Shown piece after piece: positions 7,741-18,554 of a stretch of DNA of 64,000 nucleotides. The stretch comes from CADEFQ01 sp050249415 (GTDB lineage: Bacteria > Pseudomonadota > Gammaproteobacteria > Steroidobacterales > Steroidobacteraceae): assembly GCA_050249415.1 (NCBI GenBank), contig JBFWQO010000012.1:61219-125218 (forward strand), written 5' to 3'. The notes under the pieces are model-generated. The model did not search any database and had not been told where the DNA came from. It saw only the letters and a list, made by a program, of their open reading frames with translations. The position numbers and the translations under genes are program-made. Numbering within the stretch: position 1 is the first letter of the stretch; each line of letters begins with the position of its first letter.

Positions 7741-10593
7741 TCAGAAGGTGGCGTGGAAGGTGGCGTAGAGGTAGCGGCCGCGAACATCATATGTATACAT
7801 GTCGAAGTTGATCGGGTTGTTCGCCCGCGAAGCCGGCGGTTGGCGATCGGTGAAGTTGTCGACACCGAGCGCAACCCGATACTTCGAAGCGGCAAACGAA
7901 TAGGCGAGCTGCAGATCATGATACGTGATCGCCGGCAGGTCACCCCCGTTCACGGAATTTCCGGGCACGTCGTAGCTGCTGCCGATGTAGCGTGCCTTGT
8001 AACCGGCATAGAAGTCGCCGTAGGTGTAACGCAAGGCGGCCTGGCCTTTCCAGCGCGGAAATGTCGAGCGCGGCTGATCCGATTTCCCCGCGCGCTCGTC
8101 GACTCTGGTCGAGCCGTCCGGCTGCACGATGGTCGTGCGGAACGAATCGAGGTAGCTCGCATCGACCGATGCCACGAAATCTCCCGCGGCGGTATCGAAC
8201 GCATAGCCCAGCGTCGTATCGAAGCCGCTCACGTGGATGCTCGCGAGGTTGACGACCGCCTGGCGAAGCTCGAGCACTTCGCCCGAGGGCGCGCGGTCGA
8301 TGAGGTCGCAGTAGATCTCGCGAACGGCGCAGGCCTGCAGCAGCTGGGTGGCAGATTGCGAAGCAATCGCGTTGTCGAGGTCGATGCGAAACCAGTCGAA
8401 CGTCAGTGCGGCGCCAGGCAGGAAACCCGGCGTGAAAGCGAGCCCTGCGGAAAACGTGTCGGCCGTCTCGGCCTCGAGGTTCTCGTTGCCGGAAACCACC
8501 CCATTGATCGTGCCGGCGCCAAACTGGTTCTGGTTATAGGCCGGCGGTACGCCGGCGCAACCCGGCAGGCCAGCGCCACCGCCATTGCAGGGATCGACGG
8601 CCTGGAAGTTCGTCTCGCGCCGACCCTGGTACAGTTCGAGGATCGACGGTGCGCGAAAGCCCTGCGCGTATGTGCCGCGCAACAACAGGTCGCGCACCGG
8701 GCGCCAGCCGAGCCCGAGTTTCGCTGTCGCTTCACCACCCACCGTCGAGTACTCCGAGTAGCGTGCCGCGGCGTCCACGTCGAGGCGGTACGCGAAGGGC
8801 AGATCGCGCAACAGTGGCAGGTTGAACTCGGCGTAGATTTCGTGCAGATCGTAGGAACCGGCGGTCGGTTCGCGTGCTTGCGCGGTCGTTGGCGCCTGGG
8901 GTTGGCCGCCCGAGAGCGGCAGCACCGTCGACAGTGTCGCGGCGAACGCATCGGGGCGGTCGTCCGCCTTCTCCCGGCGATACTCGTAACCTGTCGCGAA
9001 GCCGACGCTGCCGGCAGGCAGCGAGAACAGTTCACGAGACGCATTGATCGCGAAATCCACCTGGGTCGCCGTCTGCTCGTCATGGCCGTTGTAGCGGATG
9101 TAGTCCGCCATCTGCGCTGTCGGCACGCCGAAGAGATCGAGCGGCGTGCATCCCGGCGCGGCCGCGCAGGCCCCCGGCGACAACAGTGCCCGATAGACGT
9201 TTTCGTAGTTCACCTGGTTGAACGCATCGAACGTGGCTTCGTTGCGCGACCATGAAAGGAATGCGTCCCACCGCCAATCGCCCGCGAACCGCAGGCGCCC
9301 GTCGAGGCCGACGGCGAGACGCACCGTGTCGACGACCTGCGCATTGTCGCGATTGCCCACCTCGGTGGCGACCCGCTGGATGCGAAACGAGTTGCCCGCG
9401 AACGCCAGGGCGTTTGCGAGCGGCACGCCGTTGGCAGTTCCAAACGGGTTGTGCGCCTGATCGTTCGAGACTGCAAAGCCACGCGAACCACGCACATCGA
9501 GCAGTATGGGCGAGAAGAGCTGGCTCGACTCGCGCCGGTTGTACAGTGCTTCTGCGCGCATCTCGAGATCGTCGTTCCACTGCCAGCCGAGGCGCGCGAA
9601 TGCGCCGAAGCGTTCGCTGGGGCCGATCGCGTAGATACCCTGCGCCTGGGTGTTGTAGTCGTCTGCCGCTAGGGTTGCCACGCGGTAGGAATTGTCGGCT
9701 GCTGCGCCCACGCCGATCGCCGTGACTCCGGGCAGCCGTGTAACTGCATTGGCCGTGTTCGCCGCGAATCCGGCAGGCGTCCCGAAATAGGCGTTGTTGG
9801 CCAATCCGGGCAGCACGTACAGGCCGCGCGGCGAGGTCGGCGGCGCGGTGAGCGGCGCGAGAGCGCGTTCTGTCAGCGCACGATCGGCGGTGAGCAGCGG
9901 CTTTGTATCGTTGTAGCTCAACGACAGCAGTGCCGAGGCGCGCTCGCCCCGGGTGCCCCAGTTCAGGAATCCGCTGACGTTCTCATTGTCACCCCGATCC
10001 GTGATTCCGTAACGACCGCTCGCCTCGAATCCTTCGAGGTGTTGTTTCGTGTGGATATTCACGACGCCCGCGATCGCGTCCGCCCCATAAATCGCCGAGG
10101 CGCCGTCCTTCAGCACCTCGATGCTGTCGATGATGCCGAGAGGAATGGTGTTCAGGTCCACGAAATCCCGAAAGCCGCGGCCGCCGACCGCATTGACCCA
10201 GCGATGTCCGTCGACGAGGACCAGGGTGCGATTGCCCGAGCCCTCTGCGGACCCGAGGTAGCGGAGATTGATCGATGAGACGCCGAAGGAAGTGCCTTGG
10301 GTTCCGTTCGAGTTGAGACTCATGCCGACGCTCGGCAGGGCCTGCAGCAGATCGCCCGCCGATGTCGGTGCGGCGGCCGCGATGTCCGCAGACGTCAGGG
10401 TCTGGAGCGGACCCACGGAACTCGTGTCAGTGCGCTGGATGCGCGAACCCGTCACGACGACCTCGGCCACCGGCTCCCCGTCAGTTGGTCCATTGTCTTG
10501 TGTCTGGCTGAACGCCACGCCTGTGCCGAGTCCCAAAGCCAGGGCAATGATCGGGCACGCCAGGGCACCACCACGATGATTCGTCAAAGACAT
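7741..10593 (-). CDS. TonB-dependent outer-membrane receptor
   Basis: 950-residue TonB-dependent receptor. An N-terminal signal peptide (IIALALGLGTGVAFSQ) is followed by a TonB-box-like stretch (EVVVTGSRIQR) and a plug domain (LQALPSVGM, NLRYLGS, TLVLVDGHRWV, IEVLKDGASAIYGADAIAGV). The long beta-barrel ends in aromatic Phe (YLYATFHATF), as expected for BAM recognition. The barrel contains RGTYAQGFRAPSILELYQG, typical of the family. A GGGGGAG-like ribosome site precedes the ATG. It is the first gene of a minus-strand run with abgT, the S15-type hydrolase and a LysR gene, so it probably brings their substrate across the outer membrane. Confidence 0.95.
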   Translation of the reverse strand: MSLTNHRGGALACPIIALALGLGTGVAFSQTQDNGPTDGEPVAEVVVTGSRIQRTDTSSVGPLQTLTSADIAAAAPTSAGDLLQALPSVGMSLNSNGTQGTSFGVSSINLRYLGSAEGSGNRTLVLVDGHRWVNAVGGRGFRDFVDLNTIPLGIIDSIEVLKDGASAIYGADAIAGVVNIHTKQHLEGFEASGRYGITDRGDNENVSGFLNWGTRGERASALLSLSYNDTKPLLTADRALTERALAPLTAPPTSPRGLYVLPGLANNAYFGTPAGFAANTANAVTRLPGVTAIGVGAAADNSYRVATLAADDYNTQAQGIYAIGPSERFGAFARLGWQWNDDLEMRAEALYNRRESSQLFSPILLDVRGSRGFAVSNDQAHNPFGTANGVPLANALAFAGNSFRIQRVATEVGNRDNAQVVDTVRLAVGLDGRLRFAGDWRWDAFLSWSRNEATFDAFNQVNYENVYRALLSPGACAAAPGCTPLDLFGVPTAQMADYIRYNGHDEQTATQVDFAINASRELFSLPAGSVGFATGYEYRREKADDRPDAFAATLSTVLPLSGGQPQAPTTAQAREPTAGSYDLHEIYAEFNLPLLRDLPFAYRLDVDAAARYSEYSTVGGEATAKLGLGWRPVRDLLLRGTYAQGFRAPSILELYQGRRETNFQAVDPCNGGGAGLPGCAGVPPAYNQNQFGAGTINGVVSGNENLEAETADTFSAGLAFTPGFLPGAALTFDWFRIDLDNAIASQSATQLLQACAVREIYCDLIDRAPSGEVLELRQAVVNLASIHVSGFDTTLGYAFDTAAGDFVASVDASYLDSFRTTIVQPDGSTRVDERAGKSDQPRSTFPRWKGQAALRYTYGDFYAGYKARYIGSSYDVPGNSVNGGDLPAITYHDLQLAYSFAASKYRVALGVDNFTDRQPPASRANNPINFDMYTYDVRGRYLYATFHATF

Positions 10594-10686
10594 GGAATCG
10601 ACTCCCCCGATTGGCCTGCGCTGGATAGCGGTTCGAGCCTACCGGGGCCACGGGGCAATGCAATATGATGGCTTTTTCTTATCTGC

Positions 10687-10705
10687 CCATGCATTTTCGG
10701 CATGG
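10687..10705. other. Short inverted repeat between the sigma-factor operon and the TonB receptor
   Basis: CCATGC and GCATGG form a perfect 6-bp stem around a 7-base loop. It lies after the anti-sigma-like gene (stop at 10719) and about 95 bases ahead of the TonB receptor start, all on the minus strand. Read on the minus strand it is followed by an A-rich, not T-rich, stretch, so it is not a good intrinsic terminator. The surrounding 10594-10718 gap should hold the receptor promoter, but I cannot assign clear -35 and -10 boxes. Confidence 0.3.
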
Positions 10706-10718
10706 TGAGTCGAAAGGC

Positions 10719-11147
10719 TCAAGTCCGGGGTTCTTCCGCCCCGAACGCCGCCTCGAACGGATCCTCGCCGAGCACGAACGCGATGTCGTCGCTCGTCGCC
10801 GCAGCGAGCATCGCCGCCGAGCCACCCTCGTCCACCGTGGCCGACGGTGCCGACTCCACCGTCGATGCCGTGAGCTGCTGCGACACACCGGCGGGTGGCT
10901 GCCGCGAAACCAGCACCGCGACGACCGCCACCGCCGCAATCGCGGCCACGGGCACCAGGACGCGCGACAGCCGCGCAGGCGAACGCCACCCGCGCGACCC
11001 GCGCCGGCGCAGCTCGTCGAGCGCCGCGTGACGCGCCTGCGTGAGGCGCGAGCGCACGCGGCCATCGAGGTGCGCGATGCTCGCGTCGAGCACCTTGCGC
11101 GTGCCCGTCTCGATGTCGCCATCGTCGAAATCGCGATCGGTCCTCAT
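10719..11147 (-). CDS. Single-pass membrane protein, possible anti-sigma partner
   Basis: 142-residue protein. Residues 1-60 are charged and cytoplasm-like (ARHAALDELRRRG); one transmembrane helix follows at about 62-80 (VLVPVAAIAAVAVVAVLV); the C-terminal 60 residues are acidic and Ser/Ala-rich. It resembles DUF3619-type proteins that are encoded next to ECF sigma factors. Its start overlaps the sigma-factor stop by 4 bases (ATGA), so the two are co-translated. A regulatory role on the sigma factor is inference from position and topology; no recognisable zinc-binding anti-sigma motif (HxxxCxxC) is present. Confidence 0.7.
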   Translation of the reverse strand: MRTDRDFDDGDIETGTRKVLDASIAHLDGRVRSRLTQARHAALDELRRRGSRGWRSPARLSRVLVPVAAIAAVAVVAVLVSRQPPAGVSQQLTASTVESAPSATVDEGGSAAMLAAATSDDIAFVLGEDPFEAAFGAEEPRT

Positions 11148-11737
11148 CTCGCCGCCTCCGGATCGAGCGCCGCGCGCAGCGTGTGCACGGCCCGGAAATA
11201 ATGGGTCTTCACGGTGCCTTCCGTACAGCCCATCGCGACCGCGGTCTCGGCTACGTCGAGCCCTTCAAAGTTTCTCAGAAGAAACGCTTGACGTTGTCTA
11301 TCCGGCAATTGCTCCAGAATTTCGCCTAATATAGCCATCGACTCGCCCATTTCGGCGCGCGCGTGCGGCCCCGGCAACGGACTCTCCGCGACACTGGCCG
11401 GGTCGGGATCGGGCTCGTCGGCGTCGTGGCGGCGCGTCGGCAACCACGCGAAGATCCGCCCACGCGTGCGGCGCCGGCGCTGCAGGTCGCGCACGCGGTT
11501 CTGGAGGATGCGGTAGAAAAGCGGCTTCCATTCCGGCTCCGGGCGCGCGCTGTACGCGCGCACGAGCTGCAGCATCGAGTCCTGCACGGCGTCGAGCGCA
11601 TCGTCCTCGTCCCGCAATTCGAGCTGCGCGATGCGAAACGCCTTGCGTTCGACCGCGATGAAGAAGCGCTCGAAGGCCGCGCGCTGCACACGTTCCGCCT
11701 GCTGCATATCGTCGCCATCGTCCAGGACGAAGCTCAT
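11144..11737 (-). CDS. ECF-type RNA polymerase sigma factor
   Basis: About 197 residues. Region 2 is visible in the stretch DALDAVQDSMLQLVRAYS and WKPLFYRILQNRVRDLQRR; region 4 in LEQLPDRQRQAFLLRNFEGL followed by VAETAVAMGCTEGTVKTHYF and RAVHTLRAAL. These are the classic ECF sigma-2 and sigma-4 patterns. The start is uncertain: ATG 11737 gives the most typical length, while an ATG at 11773 and one further downstream are also in frame, and none has a convincing ribosome site. It is followed, with a 4-base overlap, by a single-pass membrane protein that may restrain it. Target promoters are unknown. Confidence 0.85.
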   Translation of the reverse strand: MSFVLDDGDDMQQAERVQRAAFERFFIAVERKAFRIAQLELRDEDDALDAVQDSMLQLVRAYSARPEPEWKPLFYRILQNRVRDLQRRRRTRGRIFAWLPTRRHDADEPDPDPASVAESPLPGPHARAEMGESMAILGEILEQLPDRQRQAFLLRNFEGLDVAETAVAMGCTEGTVKTHYFRAVHTLRAALDPEAAR

Positions 11738-11861
11738 GCTATAAGCGCCCGGCCATGTCGCAAGTGCGTGCATACGGGTTGGCTAACGCAACGGCCGGCA
11801 CCGCGTTGACATCTGTTCGGAAGTGACTGATTCATACAAGGTTTTCGTGGCAGCAGGGCCG

Positions 11862-14051
<2,190 letters not shown>

Positions 14052-14060
<9 letters not shown>

Positions 14061-14540
14061 CGGCTTCGCGGGCGTCCCCTTGTCCATGCGCTTGCCCTGC
14101 GGCATTTCATCGCGCGTGATCTTGCCGTCCTTGTTCGCATCGAACTGGTCGAAGCGGCGCCACAGCATCGGCATGCCGGCCTCGGCCTCGGTGCGCGAGA
14201 TCGCGCCATCGCCGTCCTTGTCGGCGGCCTTCCAGTGCTCGCCGGCGCGCTCGCGCATCTTGCCCCGCATCTCGTGCATCGAGTCGCGGGCCGCGGTCAG
14301 CTCGTCCTGCGTGAGATAGCCGTCCTTGTTCCTGTCGAGCTGGTCGAACCGCTTGTTCGCGCGCTCGGTCGCCGCATCGAGCGATTCCTGCCGCGACACG
14401 CGCCCGTCGGCGTCCTTGTCGAAGTGCTTGATCAACGCGCCTTCATCCATCCGGTGACCCATCCGGTCGTCCATCTGGTCGCCGCCCAATGCGGCCAGCG
14501 GTACGCCGATCAGGGCAAGGGACATCAAAACAGGTTTCAT
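14052..14540 (-). CDS. Exported EF-hand calcium-binding protein
   Basis: About 162 residues. The N-terminal signal peptide reads MKPVLMSLALIGVPLAALGG. Four EF-hand loops are visible: DKDADGRVSRQE, DRNKDGYLTQDE, DKDGDGAISRTE and DANKDGKITRDE, each with Asp at positions 1, 3 and 5 and a terminal Glu. ATG 14540 was chosen because of the GGAG ribosome site upstream and the signal peptide that starts there; an in-frame ATG ten codons earlier lacks both. Probably periplasmic and calcium-binding; the partner is unknown. The 3' end overlaps priA by 9 bases on the opposite strand. Confidence 0.88.
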
Positions 14541-14622
14541 TTCGCGCTCCAGGGGTTGGCCATTCCGCATTAACGCAGCCGAGACCTGCCGGTTGACCGC
14601 CGGGTTCCGCTAAAATGACCGC

Positions 14623-16386
14623 TTGAAAACGGAACTCGAGACGCTGCTCGCCGCGGCGCTGAACCATCTCGGCGAATCCGGCCGGCTGGCGCCCGCCGAC
14701 CCGGCCACGATCGTGGTCGAACGCACCCGCGACGCGAAGCACGGTGACTTTGCGTCGAACGTCGCGCTGCGCCTCGCGAAAGCGGCGGGCCGCAACCCCC
14801 GCGAACTCGCCGCGGAGATCGTCGCTGCGCTGCCGGCGAGCCCGCTCGTGGCGCGCACCGAGATCGCGGGCGCCGGATTCATCAATTTCCACCTGCGGGC
14901 CGCGGCGAACCAGGACGAACTGTGGCGCGTGCTCGAAGCCGGTGCGAACTACGGGCGCACGAGCGACCCCGGCGCAGGACGCAAGGTGATCCTCGAGTTC
15001 GTGTCGGCGAATCCGACCGGGCCCGTGCATGTCGGCACCGGGCGCCAGGCCGCGTTCGGTGCCACGCTCGGCAACCTGCTCGAGGCCACCGGCTACGCCG
15101 TGCATCGCGAGTACTACATCAACGATGCCGGGCGGCAGATGGACATCCTCACGGCGAGCGTCTGGCTGCGTTACCTCGAGGCCTGCGGCGAGACCTTCGG
15201 GTTTCCGTCGAACGGCTATCGCGGCGAGTACGTGCGCGTACTCGCCCGCGATCTGCACGCGGCGCACGGCGAGGCCCTGCGCCGCACGGCGGCCGAATTG
15301 CTCGCGGACCTGCCGCCCGACGCGCCGGCCGGCGGCGACAGGGACGAGTACGTCGACGCGATCATCGAGCGCATGCGTACCTTGCTCGGCGCCGCGGACT
15401 TCCGGGCCGTGCTCGAGTTTTCGCTGGCGGCGATGCTCACCGACATCCGCACCGATCTGGAGGACTTCGGCGTCGCGTTCGACCGGTGGTATTCGGAGCG
15501 CTCGCTCGCGACGGGCGGCGCGATCGATCATGCGCTCGGGGTGCTGCGCGGCCAGGGGCAGCTCTACGAGAAAGACGGCGCGACGTGGTTTCGCGCCACC
15601 GGGTTCGGTGACGACGAGGACCGCGTCGTCGTGCGCGCCAACGGCGAGAAGACCTACTTCGCCTCGGACATCGCCTATCACCTCGAGAAGCGCGAGCGCG
15701 GCTTCGATCTCCTCGTCGACGTGCTCGGCGCCGATCACCACGGATACGTCGCGCGCGTGCGCGGCGGGCTCGTCGCGATGGGCCAGCCGGGCGACAGCCT
15801 CGAGGTGATCCTGATCCAGTTCGTGAGCCTGTGGCGCGGCACGGAGAAGATCCCCATGGGCAAGCGCGACGCGCAGTTCGTCACGCTGCGCGAGTTGCGG
15901 GAGGAAGTCGGCACCGACGCGGCCCGGTTCTTCTACCTGATGAGGAGCCACGACCAGCCGCTCGATTTCGACCTCGAGCTCGCGAAATCACGCTCGAACG
16001 AGAACCCCGTCTACTACATCCAGTACGCGCACGCGCGCGTCGCGAGCGTGATGAAGCAACTCGTCGCCAGGGGCTACCGCTACGACGAGGCCGCCGCGCG
16101 CGCGAGCCTCGGTCTCCTCACCAACCCCCACGAGCAGTCGGTGCTGACGGCGCTCGTGCGCTTTCCGGAGATCGTGCGCCAGGCGGCCGCGAACCGCACG
16201 CCGCACACGCTCGCGCATTACCTGCGCGAACTCGCGAATACGTTCCATACCTGGTACAACGCCGCGACTTTCATCGTCCCCGACCCGTCGCTGCGCAATG
16301 CCAGGCTCGCGCTCGCGCTCGGTGTCCAGCAGGTCCTGCGCAACGGGCTCGGACTCCTCGGCGTGTCGGCGCCGGAGTCGATGTGA
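14623..16386 (+). CDS. argS: Arginyl-tRNA synthetase
   Basis: 587-residue class I synthetase that charges tRNA-Arg. Seen: N-terminal additional domain (DFASNVALRLAKAAGRNPRE); SANPTGPVHVGTGR, the HIGH-region signature; EYYINDAGRQMDIL; YFASDIAYHLEKRERGFD; LGADHHGYVARV; KIPMGKRDAQFVTLRELREE at the KMSK-equivalent position; and the C-terminal DALR anticodon-binding domain (NPVYYIQYAHARVASVMKQ... LRELANTFHTWYN). The start appears to be TTG 14623; the nearby ATG at 14614 is out of frame and stops at once. TAAAAT ends 6 bases before the start and no ribosome site is obvious, so a leaderless message is possible. The HIGH motif reads HVGT rather than the common HVGH. Confidence 0.97.
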   Translation: MKTELETLLAAALNHLGESGRLAPADPATIVVERTRDAKHGDFASNVALRLAKAAGRNPRELAAEIVAALPASPLVARTEIAGAGFINFHLRAAANQDELWRVLEAGANYGRTSDPGAGRKVILEFVSANPTGPVHVGTGRQAAFGATLGNLLEATGYAVHREYYINDAGRQMDILTASVWLRYLEACGETFGFPSNGYRGEYVRVLARDLHAAHGEALRRTAAELLADLPPDAPAGGDRDEYVDAIIERMRTLLGAADFRAVLEFSLAAMLTDIRTDLEDFGVAFDRWYSERSLATGGAIDHALGVLRGQGQLYEKDGATWFRATGFGDDEDRVVVRANGEKTYFASDIAYHLEKRERGFDLLVDVLGADHHGYVARVRGGLVAMGQPGDSLEVILIQFVSLWRGTEKIPMGKRDAQFVTLRELREEVGTDAARFFYLMRSHDQPLDFDLELAKSRSNENPVYYIQYAHARVASVMKQLVARGYRYDEAAARASLGLLTNPHEQSVLTALVRFPEIVRQAAANRTPHTLAHYLRELANTFHTWYNAATFIVPDPSLRNARLALALGVQQVLRNGLGLLGVSAPESM

Positions 16387-16952
16387 GGCCGACCGCGCGC
16401 GACTACAAGACGCTGCGCGGCGGCACGGATCCCGGCCGCTACCGGCAGTTCGCCTACGGCCTCGCGAGCGGCCTCGCGGTCGCGCTGCTCGTGTTCGTCG
16501 TGATGAACCAGCGCGCGCTGCAGGACCGCGACGAGGCGATCGGCCCGCGCCCCGAGCCGCGGATTGCGGCCGACCCGGCGGACGCGGCGCCCTCGGGCGG
16601 TGAACCGGCCGCGGAGCAGTACGACTTCTACGAGATGCTGCCGAAGTTCGAAGTCGTGGTGCCGGAGAAGGACCGCGACGTTGAGCGCGACGCGCCGGCG
16701 TCGCCCGTCGAGCGGCCGGGCGTGTACGTGCTGCAGGCCGGCTCGTACCGCAGCCAGCCCGACGCGGAGCGGGTGCGTTCACAGCTCGCGCTGCAGGGCA
16801 TCCGTGCCGTCGTGCAACGGGTCGCGGTCGACGCCGACGTGTGGCATCGTGTGCGCATCGGGCCGATATCGGACCTCGCGGAGTTGAACCGGATACGGAA
16901 CAGGTTGAGGTCGGCCGATATCGATGCGCTCGTGATACGCGTGGGGGACTGA
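16383..16952 (+). CDS. SPOR-domain inner-membrane protein (FtsN-like)
   Basis: 189 residues. A short cytoplasmic N-terminus is followed by one transmembrane helix (GLASGLAVALLVFVVMNQ, about 25-43), a Pro/Asp-rich linker with a conserved FYEMLPKFEVVVPEK element, and a C-terminal SPOR domain (VYVLQAGSYRSQPDAERVR ... VRIGPISDLAELN). SPOR domains bind denuded glycan strands at the septum. Genes of this type commonly follow argS, with the same YDFYEMLP-like segment. The start is GTG 16383, overlapping the argS stop (GTGA). Likely a cell-division or envelope protein; equivalence to FtsN itself is not established. Confidence 0.85.
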   Translation: MRPTARDYKTLRGGTDPGRYRQFAYGLASGLAVALLVFVVMNQRALQDRDEAIGPRPEPRIAADPADAAPSGGEPAAEQYDFYEMLPKFEVVVPEKDRDVERDAPASPVERPGVYVLQAGSYRSQPDAERVRSQLALQGIRAVVQRVAVDADVWHRVRIGPISDLAELNRIRNRLRSADIDALVIRVGD

Positions 16953-16954
16953 AC

Positions 16955-17329
16955 GTGGCGCAGCGGAACGCCGTGCAACCATCGGACAAGTCCCTGGCGT
17001 GGTTCGGAGCGGCTGGCGGGGCCGCGTTGTGGGCCCTCTCTCCGTTGCTCACCGGCCGGCGGGAGCCCTGGGACTCGCCGTTGCCCTATTACTGGATCGG
17101 CCTCGTCGTCCTCGGCGCAGGCCTCGCGCGGTACGCCGGGCGTCGTGCCGCGATGCGCCCGATCATGCTGGGGATCTACCTTGGCCAGGTGGCCTACGGG
17201 CTCGTCGCCCTCGGCATGGGGAATCTCCTGCCCCTCGGCCTGGTCGCGCTCGCGATCTACCTGATCCCGGCGTATGTGGCCGCACGCATCGCATTCTGGT
17301 GGACCGGCCGCCGTGACCCGGGCACCTAG
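16955..17329 (+). CDS. Small membrane protein, unknown function
   Basis: 124 residues with three or four predicted transmembrane helices (for example YYWIGLVVLGAGLA, MLGIYLGQVAYGLVALGM and PLGLVALAIYLIPAYVAARI). The start is GTG 16955, two bases after the SPOR-gene stop and with a GGGGG tract upstream. The 3' end overlaps the CapA lipoprotein start by 17 bases. I recognise no family motif; the layout argS, SPOR, this gene, capA suggests one transcript. An envelope role is only a guess from location. Confidence 0.75.
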   Translation: MAQRNAVQPSDKSLAWFGAAGGAALWALSPLLTGRREPWDSPLPYYWIGLVVLGAGLARYAGRRAAMRPIMLGIYLGQVAYGLVALGMGNLLPLGLVALAIYLIPAYVAARIAFWWTGRRDPGT

Positions 17330-18500
17330 CGCTCCGCGCTTCGCAGGTGCCGCCGCGGCCGTCATGGTCGCGATGGCCCTCGCGCTCGCCGGCTGCGCGA
17401 CACCGCCGCCACCCGCTCCGCAGCCGCCACCGGCCGAGCCCCTGCCGCCTCCGCCTCCACCGCCCGCTCCGCCTCCGGTATCGATCGCCGCGGTCGGCGA
17501 CATCATGCTCGGTACCGACTTTCCGAAGGACATCCTGCCGGACGACGACGGCGCCGGATTCCTGCGGCACGTGGCGCCGATCCTCTCGGCGGCGGACATC
17601 GCGTTCGGCAATCTCGAGGGCGTACTGATGGACGGTGGCGAGCCCGTCAAGCAGTGCGGGGCGTCGACACGGTGCTTTCTTTTTCGCACCCCCACCCGTT
17701 ATGCGGCGTATCTCGCTGTCGCGGGCTTCGATCTCCTGAGCCTCGCCAACAACCATGCGCGCGACTTCGGCGAGGCCGGGCGGGATGCCGGCATGGCCGC
17801 GCTCGACGCCGTCGGTATCCGGCACTCGGGGCGCGAAGGCACGTGGGCGGAGATGACCATTCGCGGGGTGCGGGTCGCCATGATCGCGTTCGCGCCGAAT
17901 GTCGGTGCCAATTCACTGAACGACCACGACATCGCGGTCGAGCGCGTGCGCAACCTCGCGGCCGAATACGACCTCGTGATCGTGTCGTTCCACGCCGGCG
18001 CCGAGGGCGAAGGTGCCGAGACGTTGCCCTTCGGGCGCGAGTACTACGTCGGCGAGGACCGGGGTGATTCCGTGCTGTTTGCGCACGCGATGATCGACGC
18101 CGGCGCCGACCTGCTGCTCGGCCACGGCCCGCACGTGCCGCGCGCGATCGAGCTCTATCGCGATCGCCTGATCGCCTACAGCCTCGGCAACTTCGCGACC
18201 TACTACGGCATCTCGGTCGAGGGTATCCGGGGCATCGCGCCGATCCTCACCGTGCATCTCGATGCCGAAGGCCGCTTTCGCGACGGCCGCATCACCTCGA
18301 CGATCCAGCTGCGCCCCGATGGCCCGTCGCTCGATCCGCAAGGACGCGCCGCGGCACTCATGAGGCAACTCACCGATGTCGCGTTTCCCGACGGCGAACT
18401 GGTCATTCGTGCAGGCGGCGAGATTGCCCGTCGCGGCGAACGGCCGACAGCGGACGGCGAACGGCCGGAGGTACGACTTCGCAGGCAGGCGGAGCGCTGA
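17313..18500 (+). CDS. CapA-family lipoprotein (metallophosphatase-like)
   Basis: 395-residue lipoprotein. The signal peptide ends in a lipobox (ALALAGC); a Pro-rich linker of about 30 residues follows, then a CapA domain: SIAAVGDIMLGTDFP, AFGNLEGVL, LSLANNHARDFGEAG, MIAFAPN, VIVSFHAGAE, LLLGHGPHVPRAIELY, IAYSLGNFATYYGI. All the family metal-ligand motifs (GDIM, NNH, H-x-G, GHGPH) are present, unlike the paralogue at 2288. Start GTG 17313 overlaps the preceding gene by 17 bases. The last 25 or so residues are encoded partly by a dispersed repeat (18434-18468), so the C-terminus has been extended or replaced by repeat sequence. The role is likely in the cell envelope; the substrate is unknown. 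Confidence 0.85.
   Translation: MTRAPSAPRFAGAAAAVMVAMALALAGCATPPPPAPQPPPAEPLPPPPPPPAPPPVSIAAVGDIMLGTDFPKDILPDDDGAGFLRHVAPILSAADIAFGNLEGVLMDGGEPVKQCGASTRCFLFRTPTRYAAYLAVAGFDLLSLANNHARDFGEAGRDAGMAALDAVGIRHSGREGTWAEMTIRGVRVAMIAFAPNVGANSLNDHDIAVERVRNLAAEYDLVIVSFHAGAEGEGAETLPFGREYYVGEDRGDSVLFAHAMIDAGADLLLGHGPHVPRAIELYRDRLIAYSLGNFATYYGISVEGIRGIAPILTVHLDAEGRFRDGRITSTIQLRPDGPSLDPQGRAAALMRQLTDVAFPDGELVIRAGGEIARRGERPTADGERPEVRLRRQAER
18434..18468 (-). repeat. Copy of a dispersed GTTCGCCG-type repeat, inside the capA 3' end
   Basis: On the minus strand this reads GGCCGTTCGCCGTCCGCTGT followed by a second GGCCGTTCGCCG. It matches the copies at 19867-19935, 52552-52583 and 52776-52820, whose core is CTTCTGGCYGTTCGCCG. 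Here the repeat lies in frame and supplies the RRGERPTADGERPE tail of the CapA lipoprotein. Confidence 0.6.
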
Positions 18501-18506
18501 TTCGTC

Positions 18507-18527
18507 GCGCGGGGCGCAACTCCGCGC
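18507..18527. terminator. Possible hairpin after capA
   Basis: GCGCGG and CCGCGC form a 6-bp GC stem with a 9-base loop just after the capA stop and between two convergent genes. There is no T-tract on either side, so this is at best a Rho-independent-like hairpin. The rest of this gap (18528-18554) holds a short word repeat resembling GCCAYGRGCC and nothing else I can name. Confidence 0.3.
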
Positions 18528-18554
18528 CTCTGGCCATCAGCCACGAGCCATGGG

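Noticed and set aside
10687..10705. Intrinsic terminator for the ECF sigma operon
   Set aside because: The stem is short and the sequence after it on the minus strand is A-rich rather than T-rich; kept only as an inverted repeat.
14593..14616. TTGACC plus TAAAAT as a sigma-70 promoter for argS
   Set aside because: The spacer is only 12 bases, too short for a normal promoter; only the TAAAAT position is kept as an observation.
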